Positions 46,487 through 58,715 of a stretch of DNA of 64,000 nt are shown here, piece after piece. Below the pieces are notes generated by a model. It ran no database searches. It was given only the letters and a program-made list of their open reading frames with translations, and was not told the origin of the DNA. Origin of the DNA: Austropuccinia psidii. Lineage: Eukaryota > Basidiomycota > Pucciniomycetes > Pucciniales > Sphaerophragmiaceae. The stretch lies in NCBI GenBank assembly GCA_023105745.1, contig JALGQZ010000013.1, positions 965,501 to 1,029,500 of the forward strand, in the 5' to 3' direction. Position 1 is the stretch's first letter, and each line of letters opens with the position of its first letter. A program made the position numbers and the translations under genes.

Positions 46487-47352
46487 GTTTGATAATGATG
46501 TAATCATCTCCAAACCTTAAAATATTGATCAATTCCAGTGGATATGATCAGTACACGTCTACTAGAAGCCTGTTGGACTCTAGGAGGGAGGTATTTACTA
46601 TAAATAGAGCTCTTTTTACTCTATTTTCCCCTCAGACGCATCAAAAACATTAAATCAATTAAATAAAAGGTAATTTCTTTATTCTTTATATATAAAACTC
46701 TTATATTATTAAAGACCAAAGACCATCTTAATATTAATCACTATTTTTACGTGATTAAATCAATTCTTTAATTGTTTTTGTCATAAATCTCTCTATAAAC
46801 TCATTTCCACGTAAAATCAAGAAATTTAGTAATTTTCTTTTTTTTTTATTGTAAATACAACTTGAAAAGGTTGTATTATATTCTTTTGGCGTAAAATATC
46901 TCAAAATTATTATTTTAAGTGTTAAAAGTAGGTTATTTCATCTTATTATAATAATTTCTCTCTTATTATTACTCTTAATAATTCTTAATTAATATAAATA
47001 GTATTTATATTAATATATAACTTTAATATTGGTAATATTATTGTTATTAATTGTTTTTTATTTATAAAAAACAGTTTTTTACGCCTTTATTATTTGTTGG
47101 TAACAATAATAAAGAGCTTTATAATATATTAATTATTTTATATTAATATATTATTTATAATATTATAATTTCATATAAATTAATTATATTATTATATTTA
47201 TTTAATAATATAATATTTTTACGCCATAATAATAATATTTCTTTATTATTATTATTATTTTAATCTTATTTATTTCAACTATAAGGACATTCAGAGTACA
47301 ATAAGTAATAAATTAGTAATTTTTACTTATTGTTTCATAGTCAAACCTTACA
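46487..47352 (+). repeat. Partial family C LTR, inverted relative to C1 (866 bp)
   Basis: Reverse complement of the first ~870 bp of the C1 LTR (26259-27130), including TATAAATA at 46599-46606 and ending AAACCTTACA. It is cut at its left by the end of B1, so B1 probably inserted into it; the missing half is not found left of B1. Confidence 0.88.
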
Positions 47353-48538
47353 TATAAGCTATCATTTTTTCTCTAAGTCCCCTGTTTTAAGAAGCTCTAT
47401 GGAGGCCCAAAAAAGTCTAAATACACGTTTTCTTTCCCACATTTTCCAAAAAATGGAACAATTTCCCATGTTTCAGGATCACAAGCATCCCTAAACTAGA
47501 AGGATATCTAGTTCAGTAGTGGTCTTTTAGTTGTGAAAAAGCTCAGAAACCTTTCTCTGTAGCTTAGCATTATTTGATGCTAGTATTACAACCTTAGTCT
47601 AAAGTTATATATCCTTTCTCATAATCTTAGTATTATTCAAAAAAGTAGTCCCCATTAAAAAAAGTCTATCCCCACCGGCTGGAGTAGCAGTTCCAACCCA
47701 GGACCAAGCTTCTTTTAACCTGACCCCCAACCTTGGTTCTAACCTTGAAATATTTTTTCAGATACTTTCAGCCCCAGATTTGGTCATTCAGAAATTCACT
47801 AAATTAAAATGGAAGATGATAGATTCTACAAGATTTCTATTTGTTTACTCTACTATTAAATATATAACACTTGCAAATATACACAATCCTTTAATAAAAG
47901 CTATTCCTAACAGGTAAAGGCACTTGTTCCAACAAGATTTGCAAAATAATTTCACTTGATTCTATTGTCCATTATACTTGAATAAGGTGACCTATCTCAA
48001 GTTTTCCCACCTTCGAGAGATGTCAATTTGAATATTTGGGGAAAGCAAAACTTTAAAACATTTATAATTATCTATAAATATATTGGACATCATCCAGATC
48101 AATTATTCACCACACATTTGGTGTTTCTTTCTTTCAAATAGCTTGAATACTGTGAGAGAGGGATTTCCACAAATTCATATAAGGTTCTGTTAAGTCAAGA
48201 ATATCAATTTTTGTAGTGAGTTATATCCCATATTAGCTTTGAGTATATTGTTTTCACAAGCTTTTAAAAACTATGGGTCATAATTCAGCATTCAAATTCA
48301 TTAAATCATAAATAATGTTGTTTTTCCAAATATTATCTCTCCTAGCTTTATTATGCAGGATATTTGTAATAAATAGCATGGTTTTATAGCATCAATAGGT
48401 TCTCACAGATTCATTAGCTTCCTGAAATTTGATTCAATTGTTTAACTATGAGATGTCATTGAAAATTCAAAATCACCTCCTATGCAGTTTTGCAACTCTG
48501 CTAATGATGAAATCTGGTACTTATAAATATCTACAAGA
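47353..48538. other. Spacer between the C LTR fragment and A2
   Basis: Less AT-biased, non-repetitive-looking DNA with no supported reading frame. It contains one copy of a short repeat shared with 63688-63746 (see 47657-47714). It ends with CAAGA, the left target-duplication copy of A2. Confidence 0.5.
47657..47714 (-). repeat. Short dispersed repeat with terminal T-run, copy 1
   Basis: On the minus strand it reads ..CTGGGTTGGAACTGC, a hairpin-forming middle and GGGGATAGAC followed by seven T. It resembles the plus-strand copy at 63688-63746. The T-run end and a weak B-box-like GGTTGGAACT suggest a polymerase III-type short element, but no A box is convincing. Confidence 0.35.
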
Positions 48539-49303
48539 TGTAACAACCACTCACCAGGGGTAAGGGTATTCATTAATACACCCACTCAAACACCTCAAAT
48601 CAGCAGATCCACTATTTGCATAAGCATTCAGTTTCAGAAATCTTCCTTGCTGAAACATGCATACAGCTTGGTACTTCAATACAGCCTGTCAACATCTGTA
48701 CAGGTTGGATTCACCCAATACAGTTTTAATACACCATTATTAAACTGTATGATCACTCACCTCCACCACACCTCTTGTAAAGGTTCTGTACAACTGTAAA
48801 GTACCTGTATTGGCCAGACTAAATTCAATAATTCAATCCTCTGATGAAAATTCTCTCTCTGGATCAGAGCTGGTGATTCTCACATATAGCAGCCCCTCTT
48901 TCTCCCCGCTGGGGACTTTTCCCCCGTTAATTGATTTATTTTATTTTTTATTTAATGAATATCATCATCCTTTTTTTGGGTAATATATTTATTTAATATT
49001 AAGTTAGTCGTTGCATTTTCTCTCTTTGCCTGTACAGTATGAGCTGGGTGGTCATATCCTTATTAACCCTTCTCTTTTCATTCTGACAGGTTGAAACAGT
49101 GGACTTGGACTTGTTTGTGGTTGGCTCTTTTATTCTTTACTCTTATTTCTTTTGTTGCTGCTTTCTTATATTATTTATTTTGGTAATTCATCTCTTTGCA
49201 CTCTTAAGTGTATTTTCTCTCTTACCATATCCTGAGCCCTCCATAAGTGAGTCCCAGTTTACTGAGTGCCAGGCCCTCTTCACTTTGAAAAGCCCCCGTG
49301 ACA
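48539..49303 (+). repeat. 5' LTR of A2 (765 bp)
   Basis: Begins TGTAACAACCACTC and ends CCCCCGTGACA. The segment AGTTAATTAATTTA of the other A LTRs is mutated here to GTTAATTGATTTA. No clear TATA box. Confidence 0.93.
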
Positions 49304-50019
49304 TTAAATTAATTAACTCCTATTTGATTCTTTCTTTTCATTCATTTATGTTCATTTCTCTCATTCATCAATTATGACTCTTTAATGATCTTATGATTTT
49401 TCATGATTATGACTTTTCTCTCATCAATTTTCATATCATTCATTTCATTTATATGAAAATTGATTCTTCTTCTTTCTTAATCATTTCTGACCATCTCATT
49501 TCACTTCATTTCATTTCAATCAAATATCTCTTTGTTTATGTATTCAGGTCTTATGAGGAGGTATTTATTGGTCATTGATTGATTATTGATTAGTTAATTG
49601 ATTGGGATTAATTTGGGTTATTAATTCAGCAATTCAGGATTCATTTGGATTTATTTGATTGACTTTTGAATTCCTCAATATAGCTGATTTATCCTCAAGA
49701 TTTGATTATTGTTTATTGATTGATTTTGATGCCTGAAGATATTTATTGACTGATTGATTCCTCAAGACTTTGAATTGACCTCAAAGAAATTGATTGACTG
49801 ATTGAGTGATTGTTTATTGAATTCTTAAAGATTATTGATATTGAATCTGAACTTATTGTTGATTATTGATTGAATTGAGTGATTATTTATTGAAGTTGTT
49901 TCACCTCAAGAATTGAATTGAATCCTCAAGACTCATAAAGATTTTCGTTGTGATTTATTTGGCCAAGCTTTGATTTCTGTTCTCAATACCATCAAGTTTT
50001 TATTCTACTTCTGTTCATA
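49304..50019 (+). other. A2 leader
   Basis: Starts with TTAAATTAATTAACT (candidate self-primed primer-binding site), followed by T-rich sequence and repeated ATTGATTGATT words. No gene; short open frames here are low-complexity. Confidence 0.65.
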
Positions 50020-51393
50020 ATGCCAGTTCAGCACAGTCCCCCATCAAAGAACACTAGATCCCAACAAATTCCAGCTCTTCTCACTCCTACAGCAAGGGCT
50101 CCTCATAACCACACACCATCAGTTCATCAACCAAGTGCAAACTTGGACAGAGGACCACCAATGGAAGGAGCAGCACCCTCAAGAAGTGGTGGAATGAAAA
50201 CTAGAAGATGAAGATTCTTTTCTGGACTTTTGGGTGGCTACCCTGGCATGTCTGAAGGTGCAAGAGAAAGATTAGGGGAAGCTGAAGATTAAGAGGGGGA
50301 AGAGTCTGTGGAAGAGGAAGATTCTGGGGAGACTGAAGTGGAAGATGCCTTGGCAAATGCTCAAGAGGTGCCTCAGAGTTCTAATCTAGCCCTTTCTAGT
50401 CAGCCTCTTGTCTCTCAAACTGATCCAAGTCTCATCAAGATGATGGAGCAGATGACTCAATTCATGGGGCAGCTCAATCAATCAGTTGCTCCCAGGGACA
50501 ATTCCAAAGCCCCTGCTTTCAAGACTCCATCCATGAAGGCAGCTGATTCTTTTGATGGTACTCAAGCTCATAATTTGAGAGGATTTATCCAATCCTGTCA
50601 ATTCATCTTTCATAATGATCCAGCAAATTTCTTCTCTGACAGGAAGAAAGTTCTTTCCTCAACTTCTTTTCTCACTGGTAGAGCTGGAAAATGGATTGAA
50701 CCCTATCTCTCAAATATTTCCAATGAAGACCCTTCTTATCTCCTCAATAAATGGCCATTATTTGAATCTCAATTATTCACTCTGTTTGGTGACCCCAATG
50801 AAGTCAGGAAAGTAGAACAAGAGTTGAACGATTTGAGGATGAAGGAAAGTGGTCATGTATCCTTGTACATTGCTGATTTCAGAAACTTAATGTCAAGAAT
50901 TAGAGATTGGGGGGAAAGAGCTTATATCCATGTTTACGGAAGAGGATTGGCATCAAGATTATTGGGTCAGTTGGCTTCTCATCCTGGAACTTTTGATACT
51001 CTTCAAGAACTTATGGATGTCACTTTAGAATTAGACACAAGATATCATGAGAGGCAAAAAGAAAAGTGTGGCAATCAAGAGAAAAAGCCTCCTGTCACTG
51101 GATCCAATCAATCTAGGCCTTTTGAAAACTCATCTTCAAAGAGGCCTCACCAAAAGAAGAACAAGGAGGGCAAGCAGTTTCAATCCTCAAAGGACAAGCC
51201 TCATGCTACTCTCCTCAATAAGGACAATAAATTAATTGGTTCTGAAAATGAGAAGAGGATTAAAGAGGGGTTGTGTACTTATTGTGATGGAAAGCACCCA
51301 ATTGAAAATGCTTCAAGAGACCTCAGAACAAGCCTGGGTCATCATCAAGAGGCTTCCCTAGCAAGCAGGGAAAATCCTGAGTGGGGATCATGA
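50020..51393 (+). pseudogene. gag: A2 Gag, broken copy
   Basis: Aligns with the intact A1 Gag from MPVQHSPPSKNTRSQ. An Arg codon is TGA at 50209-50211 and a Glu codon is TAA near 50290. The rest of capsid is open (50308 onward). A one-base deletion in an A run near 51305 shifts the frame inside the zinc knuckle (CTYCDGKHPIEN), so Cys and the C-terminus are lost and the frame ends at 51393. The slippery heptamer GGGAAAA is still present at 51368-51374. Confidence 0.92.
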
Positions 51394-54300
51394 TGTGTTC
51401 AATGGTTTTCACTTATTTCCTTCAAGAGCACAATTGTGCACTCTGAATACTAGTGTCAAGAAATCTTTAAAGTTTCTTATTTTCTCTTTTGTCTCTGATA
51501 TTTTTTATAGTATTCTCATTAATTCTGGTGCTAAAAACTCTTTTATTCCAAAGAATTCTTTTCTCAAGTACTCATTGACTATGTTAGAGCTCCCTGAAAA
51601 GATTCCTCTTTTCATTCTGGATTCTAATGAATACCCTGCCTTGTTCATCATAGATTATAGGAAGTGGGTAGTTGACTTGCCTTCCTTCCCAAGCTTTGAA
51701 TGGGACTTCTTCATCATAGATTCACCCAAGGGAGAAGACCTGATATTGGGCTATGATTTCCTTTACCATTTTAATCCCATTATTGATTGGAAAAACGGAT
51801 TGATCACCTATGATTCTAGTCATAGGCATTCTAGTGGTATTATTCCTTCTACTAGTAATGACTTTGCCACTGCTGTCAACACTGTTGCTCTGGTTGGTGG
51901 ACTTAAGACACCTTCCCTACCTTCTTCTTTCCATATCCCTTCCATCATTCCCTCTCAGTAATTACTTTGATTAAGAGATGAAGTCTTCAAAGAGATAAAA
52001 GATGTTGCAGAATATGTCGCTATACCTTCACTTCATCTCTTTCAAGGGGATAAGAACCTTCCTCCCTTATCCTTTCATGCATTCCTGGAGGCGCAGTGGG
52101 ATGAGGAGGAAGAGCCAGAAGAAATTGAAACTGCATTGAAGGTAGTCCCTCCTGTTTATCACCAATATTTGGATGTATTCTCCAAGGTGAAAGCAGAGAA
52201 ACTTCCTCCACACCGCGCCTGTGATCATCATATCAAATTGGAGTGTCTTCTACCTCCAATTGGTGTTATCTACTCATTATCAAATCAAGAGTCAGAAACA
52301 CTATGGGCCTACATTTCAGAGAATGTACGGAAAGGTTTCATAAGGCCAAGCTCCTCTTCAACAGGAGCACCTATTGTTTTTGTTAAGAAAAAGGATGGAG
52401 GTATTCATTTGTGGGTTGACTACTGCAAACTCAATGCTCTCCCTAGGAAGAAAAGGTATCCCGTTCCTCCTATGAGCCAGCTGCTTACCGTATTCAATGG
52501 TTCCACTATCTTCTCCTAGATAGATTTGTGTGGTGCATATAATCTCCTGAGAATCAAAGAGGGGGATGAGCACTTAACTGCCTTTAGAACCAAATATGGT
52601 AGTTATGAGTATTTGGTTATGCCATTTGGCCTTACCAATGCTCCAGCTTCTTTCCAGAATCTCGTGAATGATATATTTTCAGGTTTCTTGGATGTGTTTG
52701 TTGTAGTTTATTTAGATGATATTATGGTCTTTTCCAGTTCTGAGGAGGAACATGTCAAACATGTGGCCTCTGACCTCCAAAGGCTGAGGGACAATAATTT
52801 GTTTGCCAAAGCCTCCAAGTGTGTATTCCATGCCTCAAATGTGGAATACTTGGGCTATGTTGTTTCAAGTGATGGCCTCAAAATGGATTCTTCAAAAGCT
52901 CAGCAAATCCTCAATTGACCTCAGCCAAAAAACATCAAGGCTCTTCAATCTTTTCTTGGCTTTGCCAATTTTTATTGTTGTTTCATAAAAAATTATTGTA
53001 AAAAAAACACTTCTCTCACTTCACTTCTCAAATAATATTCTCCCTTTATCTTCAATGAGGAAGCTCTTAGCCGGTTCTAATTACTCAAAGAAGCTTTCAC
53101 TACTGCTCCTATCTTATCTCATTTCAATCCTTCTCTACCTACTATTGTAGAGAGTGATGCTTCTGATTATGCCTTGGGTGCTGTACTGAGCCAGGTGAAT
53201 GACTCAGGAAAGCATCACATTTCATTTGATAGTCGCAAGCTTCTCCCAGCTGAGCTGAACTATGAAATTCATGACAAGGAACTCCTTGGCATGGTCTGGG
53301 CTCTCAAGTGCTGGAGAGAATTTCTTCTCTCTCTATCCAATTCTTTTGAGGTCTTGACAGACCACTCTTCCTTGCAGTATTTTATGTCTTCTTAAGTTTT
53401 TACTCATTGTCAGGCCCGTTGGGCTGAGTTTCTTTCTTAATTTCATTTCACTATCACTTACTGCCCAGGCAGGCTGGCCACTTTAACAGATGCCTTGTCA
53501 CGTTGGGACAACATGTACCCAGAGAGGGGGGTGGACTTCATCAGCAAGAATCCTCAAAATTTTCATCAAATAATCAAGAAAGATGGAATTCAAGAGTCAA
53601 GATTCTTCTCAATCAAGGTGGAAATGTATTCAGATTTAGCTGATAAAATTCAAAAAGAAGTATGGCAAGACAAAGACTATAGAGAAATACTCAAGCAACT
53701 ACCAAGAGGTGAATCAGTTCCAGATTATTCTCTTGAACCTCAAGCCAAGTTGTTATTATTCAAAGATAGAGTGGTAATCCCAAGAAATGAAGAACTTCAA
53801 CTCAATATTCTTCAAAGGCATCATGACTCACCATTGGCTGGCCATGCTGGCCAGGAGAACACCCTCAAGCTCATCAAGAGGGATTTTTATTGGGCTGGCA
53901 TGAATCAATTCATCAAGGACTATGTGTCCTCATTTCAGAAATGTTCAAGAAACAAGAAAATTCATCACAAGAAGTTTGGATTACTCAAGCCTCTTCATAT
54001 TCCATCTGGTCCTTCGAATTCCTTATCAATGGACTTTATCACTCAATTGCCCTTGTCAAACAGCTTTGACTCAATTCTAGTAGTTGTGGACAGGTTTTGA
54101 AAATGGCAATCTTCATTCCAACTTATGGAACAATCACTGCTCTGGACCTAGCTCAAATATTCATTAGTCATGTATTTTCCAAGCATGGCCTTCCAGTCAG
54201 TATTGTCAGTGATAGAGGATCTTTATTTGTTTAATCATTTTGGACTCAATTATGTCAGCAGCTCAGGATATCAAGAGATCTTTCAACTGCTTTTCATCCT

Positions 54301-55092
54301 GAAACAGATGGACAGACAGAGAGGGTAAATCAGATCCTAGAACAGTATCTTCGGATGTATGTCAGCTATCATAAAGATGACTGGTACACCTGGCTCCCTC
54401 TGGCTGTATTTGCCTATAATAATGAAGAACATTCATCAACAAAGCAATCACCTTTTTTCACCATTTATGGAAGAAATCCCAGCTTTGACTCAAACCATAT
54501 TTCTCAAGATTCACCTTCTGGAAAGTTATCAACAAAACTCCAATCAGTACAGCAAGTTTTCAAAGAATAATTAGAGTCAGCAATAAGGAGATTCAAGAAG
54601 TATGCAGACAGAAATAGAGCAATTCCACCTGATTTCCAACCTGGGGACAAAGTATGGCTAGCTTCCAAGAACATCAAGACAACAAGACCCACCAAGAAAT
54701 TATCAGAAAGATGGTTGGGACCTTTTGAAGTTCTGAAGAAGATTGGCAGCCATGCATATCACCTCAATTTGCCTCAGAAATGGAAGTCAGTTCACCCTGT
54801 ATTCCATGTGTCCTTATTAGAACCAGTGAAGCATTCAACTATTCCAAATAGACATCAATTGCCACCACCACCATTCTTAGTGAAGCAAGAAGAATGGGAA
54901 GTGGCGCAGGTTCTGGACTCAAAACTCCAGAGAGGCAATTTATGGTATCTTGTATAGTGGAAAGGATTCAGTGAAGACCCCAAAAGAACCACTTGGGAAC
55001 CAGCTTCCAACCTTACCAACTCACCAGACCTTGTCAAGGATTTCCATTCATTGTATCCAGACAAGCCTGGCCCAAATACCTCAAGAGTTTGA
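51376..55092 (+). pseudogene. pol: A2 Pol: protease, RT, RNase H, integrase, chromodomain with many stops
   Basis: Protease motif LINSGAKNSFI (catalytic Asp to Asn) near 51520, and a stop at 51959-51961. RT: PSSSSTGAP, TAG at 52517-52519, MPFGLTNAPASFQNLV, YLDD intact (VVYLDDIMVFSS), TGA at 52916-52918. RNase [29 protein letters not shown]. Integrase: HHDSPLAGHAGQENTL, a zinc Cys replaced by Phe (SSFQKCSRNK), MDFITQLP. A 1 nt deletion at about 54098 shifts the frame, then [43 protein letters not shown] and a classic chromodomain YLV-stop-WKGFSEDPKRTTWEP follow. The frame ends at 55090-55092. Non-functional. Confidence 0.93.
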
Positions 55093-55510
55093 TTTTATGG
55101 TGCTTGGTGGGGAGAAGAAGTTATGAAAGTAAGTTCCTCTCCTGGCATGCACCTTTAAGGGGGTATTTTACCCATATGTTGTTGTAAGCATCACCTTGGC
55201 CACTTTTTGAGCACTTGTCAATTCTTTGGACAGGTTCAGGAATCATGCAACATCAATACCCTCCATTTGGACCTTATCAAGATATTGCCAAATGTTTCTT
55301 TCTTTCTTTCTCATTTCTTTTTTCTTTATCATTATTTCAATTTATGTCAATCATCATTATGCAAGTTGTTCATTACTTCAAGTCATTTATGGCAATTTAT
55401 TTCAGTTTTATGGTGCTTGGTGGGGAGTGGGAGTTATGAAAGTAAGTTCCATCTCCTGGTATGCATCCCTGAGGGATCTACTTCTTTTAAAACATTACCT
55501 TGGCCACTCT
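55093..55510 (+). repeat. Imperfect direct repeat (two ~115 bp copies, ~310 bp apart) after A2 pol
   Basis: TTTTATGGTGCTTGGTGGGG at 55093 recurs at 55406. The similarity runs through GTTATGAAAGTAAGTTCC to CCTTGGCCAC (55194-55203 and 55498-55507). Both copies contain a GTAAGT splice-donor consensus (55129-55134 and 55442-55447). The first copy starts at the pol stop codon. Between and after the copies I see no gene. Confidence 0.75.
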
Positions 55511-55805
55511 GTGAGCATCAAAAGCTTGGTTTCCATTTTTCAGACATCCTTGGCCAAAAAATCAAGCAACTCACTACATGAAGGACAAACCATCAGGAGT
55601 TTCTTTTATTCTCTTTTTCTCTACTCTCTTTTTCTCTCATGTTATTTCTTTTCTTTACTTGTATAATTTTGTTTTCTTTTATTTCTTTAAAGCAGCGGCA
55701 TCCCTTCCCAGGTCATGTATTGGGAGGTTCAATTTATTGTTTTATTTTTAGTAGTTATAAGAGTGGGGATAGAAGTCAAACCAAACACAAACAAGGATAA
55801 GGAAA

Positions 55806-56929
55806 CTAGTTATCTCTACCTAAATAATCAAAGGTTCTCTGGAAGTAATTTATCAATTCATCTTCATACCAGGCAAATTTTGCAGCCATCTCTTCAGAAG
55901 CAGTACCTGGAATCACTCAATAATTAGCATACATAATCACATCCCTGCTATTTCTATCAACCCTCCTGAATAATCTGGCCACAGATTCTTGGTTTTCACT
56001 CACCACATTGGGATCTTCTCTGTTGATTCTGATAGGCCAACAATCTCTTCTTTGAAAAACTTGAGCAGCAGGAAACGGCAAAGGAGACAAACCATCCCGT
56101 CTTCTTCTGGAACTGGCCACAGGTTGGAGTTGACAAGAGGTGGTTATGGGTGAGTTCCTGGGTTGCTGGATTGGTGATTGTCCTACTGCTGGATTCAAGG
56201 CAGGCCTGACATGGGAAGTACTTGGTGAATAAGGAGGAATTGTAGTAGGAATGGAAGCAAGAACTGGTTGGAAGGTTCTGGGAGTACTGGGAATCACTTG
56301 GCTTTGAAATCTGTTGGCAAGAGGCTGAGCGGAGGAATTGCTGGATGGATGGCCAACCAAATGAGGAACAACTTCAACTTCTTCACCATCCAGCTCATCA
56401 CTAACTTCAGAATCTGGATCAGTTGGGGAATCAGCAATCCTTCTTATTTCTTTCACTAACCCTTCAGTATTGATCCTGGAGATTGGGACTTTTGAGCTGC
56501 AATATATTGGCCTACCACCAACTGGAATTGGCCCTCCGACATTAGTCCACCTGGCCACATCCCTCTGCCTAGAACCAGTCACTACATCAAAATATCAGTA
56601 CCAATTTCAATCAATATATGGAAATCACTCACATTTAGAAAATCGTGAAGTTCCATCAGGAGTAGGTGCCTAAGAGACTGGGAACTCTTTCCCAAAAGGC
56701 CCATCTTTTCTACTCCATAAATACCTCCTGACGTTAGAAGACGTGGCCCGGTATGATGACATGGTTTCTTTTCAATGAAGCAATAGTGGCACTTTGAATA
56801 TTGAGGATTTTAGTGTTGAAAACAATCCTTACCCTTGGCCAAACACTCAGAACAAGCAGGATCAAGAACTTCAACTGCTCTGTATCCATCATAGGTTTGG
56901 GAGGGATCAAAGTGACCAGAAGAAGCCAT
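55806..56929 (-). pseudogene. Antisense spliced gene in A2 encoding a Zn(II)2Cys6-like protein (decayed)
   Basis: Exon 1 from ATG 56929 (MASSGHFDPSQTYDGY) to 56633; intron 56632-56582 (GTGAGT, branch-like CTGAT, TAG; 51 nt); exon 2 56581-55806. Cysteines at residues 26, 29, 36, 47, 50 and 57 give C-X2-C-X6-C-X10-C-X2-C-X6-C, the spacing of fungal binuclear zinc clusters. Exon 2 is Pro/Ser-rich (TPRTFQPVLASIPTTIPPYS) with a conserved-looking end (VARLFRRVDRNSRDVIMYAN). Damage: TAA at codon 40, a frameshift after the cluster, TAG near the end of exon 1, and TGA at 55919-55917. From memory, similar proteins are annotated many times in Austropuccinia psidii, which would make it part of the element family. 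Role unknown; DNA binding is inference. Confidence 0.65.
56582..56632 (-). other. Intron of the antisense gene (51 nt)
   Basis: GTGAGT donor, TACTGAT branch-site-like word 20 nt before TAG. Removing it joins SRFSK to LTGSRQRDV in phase (T|TG) and bypasses stops in the unspliced sequence. The splice signals lie on the minus strand, supporting genuine antisense transcription at least ancestrally. Confidence 0.6.
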
Positions 56930-57120
56930 GGAGGGTGAAGACACCATAACCATAAAGAACAGATGGTGGCAGTGCAGAAGGAGAAGATGCAGTGAGTTCA
57001 GTCAGTTTGGAACTCATAACTGAAGAATATGCAAGCAGAAGATTCAAGACATCAGAATCAGTCCACTCAAAATCAAAAAAAAAATTGACCTCAAGGAAAT
57101 GCAGCCATAACTCATTTAAG
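56930..57120 (-). other. Region upstream of the antisense gene
   Basis: A minus-strand frame with MSSKLTELTASSPSALPPSVL (ATG at 57017) leads toward the gene in a different frame. It may be the original N-terminus, cut off by an indel, or a leader. Undecided. Confidence 0.35.
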
Positions 57121-57420
57121 CCCCCCCTCAAAGCCTCTAAGGTGAGGATTCAAGACCCCTTTGGGGCTGAATTAATCACCCAGGGCCTCCCCTGAAACTT
57201 TGGGGAGGCCAGGATCTTGATGGTCCTGGACCCCCTCAATGGGTCCAGGCCATGTAGGTGGGATTTTGGACCATGGGCCATTTTTTGGTCCCATAGAATC
57301 CCTGGGTACCCAGCAAAATTGGGCCCAGGGGGCCTCCAATAGCCCCCCCGCCGTATGGTCCATGGCCCACGGACCATATGACCCCAAAGCATCAAAATGG
57401 CCAGAAATGGCCATAAATCC
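57121..57420. repeat. GC-rich segment with clustered perfect hairpins
   Basis: A markedly G/C-rich island in AT-rich DNA. Perfect stems: 57184-57192 with 57202-57210 (9 bp), 57225-57233 with 57241-57249 (9 bp), 57354-57361 with 57371-57378 (8 bp), and the palindrome CTGGGTACCCAG at 57302-57313. Variants of GGTCC/GGACC and GGGCC recur. No coding frame is supported. It lies upstream of the antisense gene and upstream of the PPT in the sense direction. Confidence 0.75.
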
Positions 57421-57950
57421 AAAAATTTAATAAAATCACCAAAGACCCAAAAAGGGCCCAAAGGGCCATAAAATAAAGAAATATCTAAATAACCATAGGA
57501 AGGGCAAAATCAAAAAGAACACTATCCAAAGGGACTTTTAGGCATTTCCAAGGCCAATGGGGACAAGACCCCTTGAAGACTTATTTCAAGACATTTTCAA
57601 GTGGGCCTTGACAAATGAGCATACATTCATATAATCATTTGGCATCATTTTTCGAGCAAAGGAGCTCATTGGCCATCATTTTGGGATACAACTCAAGGAC
57701 AAAAGACTTATTGAACCAGAAGAAAAAGAAGCATATTTCGAAGTAGAATACTTACTCAAATTGAAAGAAGGGGGGAATAAAATTAATTTGACAGGGAAGA
57801 ATTGAAAAATGATTTTCAGGGTAATGGTCAAGAGGAAATGAAGATTAAAAAGAAATTTTTTTGAAAGAAATGTGGGGATATTGAGATGTCACGCAGCAGT
57901 GGCAGGGTATTATGGTGTTCAGGAGCGCACCAGTTTCAAGAGGGGGATAC
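57421..57950 (+). other. A2 sequence before the 3' LTR with polypurine tract
   Basis: Purine-rich non-coding sequence (many GAAGAAAAAG words) ending in AAGAGGGGGAT (57938-57948), the likely PPT, two bases before the LTR. Confidence 0.65.
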
Positions 57951-58715
57951 TGTAACAACCACTCACCATGGGTAAGGGCATTCATTAATACACCCACTCA
58001 AACACCTCAAATCAGCAGATCCACTATTTGCATAAGCATTCAGTTTCAGAAATCGTCCTTGCTGAAACATGCATACAGCTTGGTACTTCAATACAGCCTG
58101 TCAACATCTGTACAGGTTGGATTCACCCAATAAAGTTTTGATACACCATTATCAAACTGTATGATGACTCAACTCCACCACACCTCTTGTACAGGTTCTG
58201 TACAGCTGTAAAGTACCTGTATTGGCCAGACTCAAATCAATCATTCAATCCTCTCATGAAAATTCGGTCTCTGGATCAGAGCTGGTGATCCTCACAAATA
58301 CCAGCCCCTCTTTCTCCCCCCTGGGGACTTTTCCCCAGTTAATTAATTTAGTTTATTTATTATGTAATGAATATCATCATCATTATCTTGGGTAATATAT
58401 TTATTTAATATTAAGTTAGTCTTTGCATTTTCTCTCTTTGCCTGTACAGTACAAGTTGGGTGGTCATATCCTTATTAACCCTTCTCTTTTAATTCTGACA
58501 GGTTGAAACAATGGACTTGGACTTGTTTGGGGTTGGCTCTTTTATTATTTACTCTTATTTCTTTTGTTTCTGTTTTCTTATATTCTTTATTTTAGTAATT
58601 CATCTCTTTTCACTCTTAAGTGTATTTTCTCTCTTACCATATCCTGAGCCCTCCATAAGTGAGTCCCAGTTTACTGAGTGCCAGGCCCTCTTCACTTCAA
58701 AGAGCCCATGTGACA
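57951..58715 (+). repeat. 3' LTR of A2 (765 bp)
   Basis: TGTAACAACC..GTGACA, with AGTTAATTAATTTA intact at about 58335. Same length as the 5' LTR with scattered substitutions. Confidence 0.93.

Larger units (their letters stand above)
48539..58715 (+). mobile_element. Element A2: full-length family A element (10.2 kb), decayed, with extra 3' region
   Basis: LTRs 48539-49303 and 57951-58715 (765 bp each, TGTAAC..GTGACA). Flanks CAAGA (48534-48538) and CAGGA (58716-58720) are a 5 bp target duplication with one change. Inside are leader, gag, protease, RT, RNase H, integrase and chromodomain in two frames, with about a dozen stops and two 1 nt deletions. About 2.86 kb then lies between pol and the 3' LTR with direct repeats, an antisense gene and a GC-rich hairpin segment. 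Not autonomous. Confidence 0.93.

Noticed and set aside
47660..47720. tRNA gene
   Set aside because: No cloverleaf can be drawn; A box missing.
48539..58715. Repeat-induced point mutation (RIP) as cause of the stops in A2
   Set aside because: The stops include AAG to TAG, AGA to TGA and GAG to TAG changes, plus indels, not a dominant C-to-T/G-to-A pattern; ordinary decay explains them.
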